Shown here piece after piece: positions 5,668-5,742 of a stretch of 5,742 nucleotides of DNA. Made by a program: the position numbers and the translations under genes. Location of the stretch: NCBI GenBank assembly GCA_017420625.1, contig JAFOIR010000087.1, positions 1-5,742 of the forward strand, written 5' to 3'. Origin of the DNA: Bacillota bacterium. GTDB lineage: Bacteria; Bacillota_A; Clostridia; Lachnospirales; Bianqueaceae. The notes below the pieces were generated by a model, which had not been told where the DNA came from, did no database searches, and saw nothing but the letters and a program-made list of their open reading frames with translations. Every line of letters starts with the position of its first letter. Positions within the stretch are counted from its first letter, which is position 1.

Positions 5668-5740
5668 TACACCCGAGAGGATTTGAACCCCCGACGCATG
5701 GCTCCGGAAGCCATCGCTCTATCCACTGAGCTACGGGTGC
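5668..5740 (-). tRNA. tRNA-Arg, anticodon CCG (reads CGG)
   Basis: The minus strand folds into a cloverleaf of 73 nt without CCA. The acceptor arm GCACCCG pairs with CGGGTGT (terminal G-U pair), the D stem GCTC with GAGC around an 8-nt loop, and the anticodon stem ATGGC with GCCAT around the loop TTCCGGA, giving CCG at positions 34-36. The T arm is GGGGG/CCTCT with loop TTCAAAT (two G-U pairs), and the discriminator is A. The next bases are CGA, so CCA is not encoded and must be added, unlike in the tRNA-Arg(CCT) of this window. Its promoter would lie beyond the right edge. arcA starts 80 bp downstream on the same strand. Confidence 0.95.
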
Positions 5741-5742
5741 AA

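Overview
The window looks like ordinary chromosomal DNA of a mid-GC Bacillota (Firmicutes) bacterium. This is an inference from strong GGAGG-type ribosome binding sites, extended -10 promoters, arginine tRNA sequences of Firmicutes type, and a compact arcA-arcB-arcC cluster with argR beside it. A Clostridia or Erysipelotrichia gut anaerobe is possible, but genus cannot be read from the sequence. All five protein genes and all tRNA genes lie on the minus strand, so transcription runs right to left.

Layout in order of transcription: tRNA-Arg(CCG) at 5668-5740; an 84-bp gap to arcA with a long hairpin and an ARG-box-like site; arcA (arginine deiminase, 4331-5587); arcB (catabolic ornithine carbamoyltransferase, 3308-4300); arcC (carbamate kinase, 2368-3306); a 65-bp gap holding a promoter; argR (ArgR/AhrC arginine repressor, 1847-2302); an 80-bp gap with another good promoter; an M18-family metallo-aminopeptidase (375-1766). 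Then comes a 236-bp intergenic stretch with two near-identical palindromes, two more hairpins and a 5'-half tRNA-Arg pseudogene, followed by an intact tRNA-Arg(CCT) (61-138) and a terminator at the left edge.

Together the genes encode a full arginine deiminase pathway: arginine to citrulline plus ammonia (ArcA), citrulline plus phosphate to ornithine plus carbamoyl phosphate (ArcB), carbamoyl phosphate plus ADP to ATP, CO2 and ammonia (ArcC), with ArgR as the likely arginine sensor. No arginine/ornithine antiporter (arcD) is present here. The aminopeptidase has its own promoter and may release amino acids from peptides, but a functional link to the arc genes is only suggested by adjacency.

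I see no new enzyme system. The points that deserve a second look are the framing of the arginine catabolic locus by arginine tRNA genes, the tRNA-Arg fragment that breaks exactly at the end of the anticodon loop, the absence of an obvious arcA promoter or minus-strand terminator between tRNA-Arg(CCG) and arcA, and the repeated hairpins downstream of the aminopeptidase.
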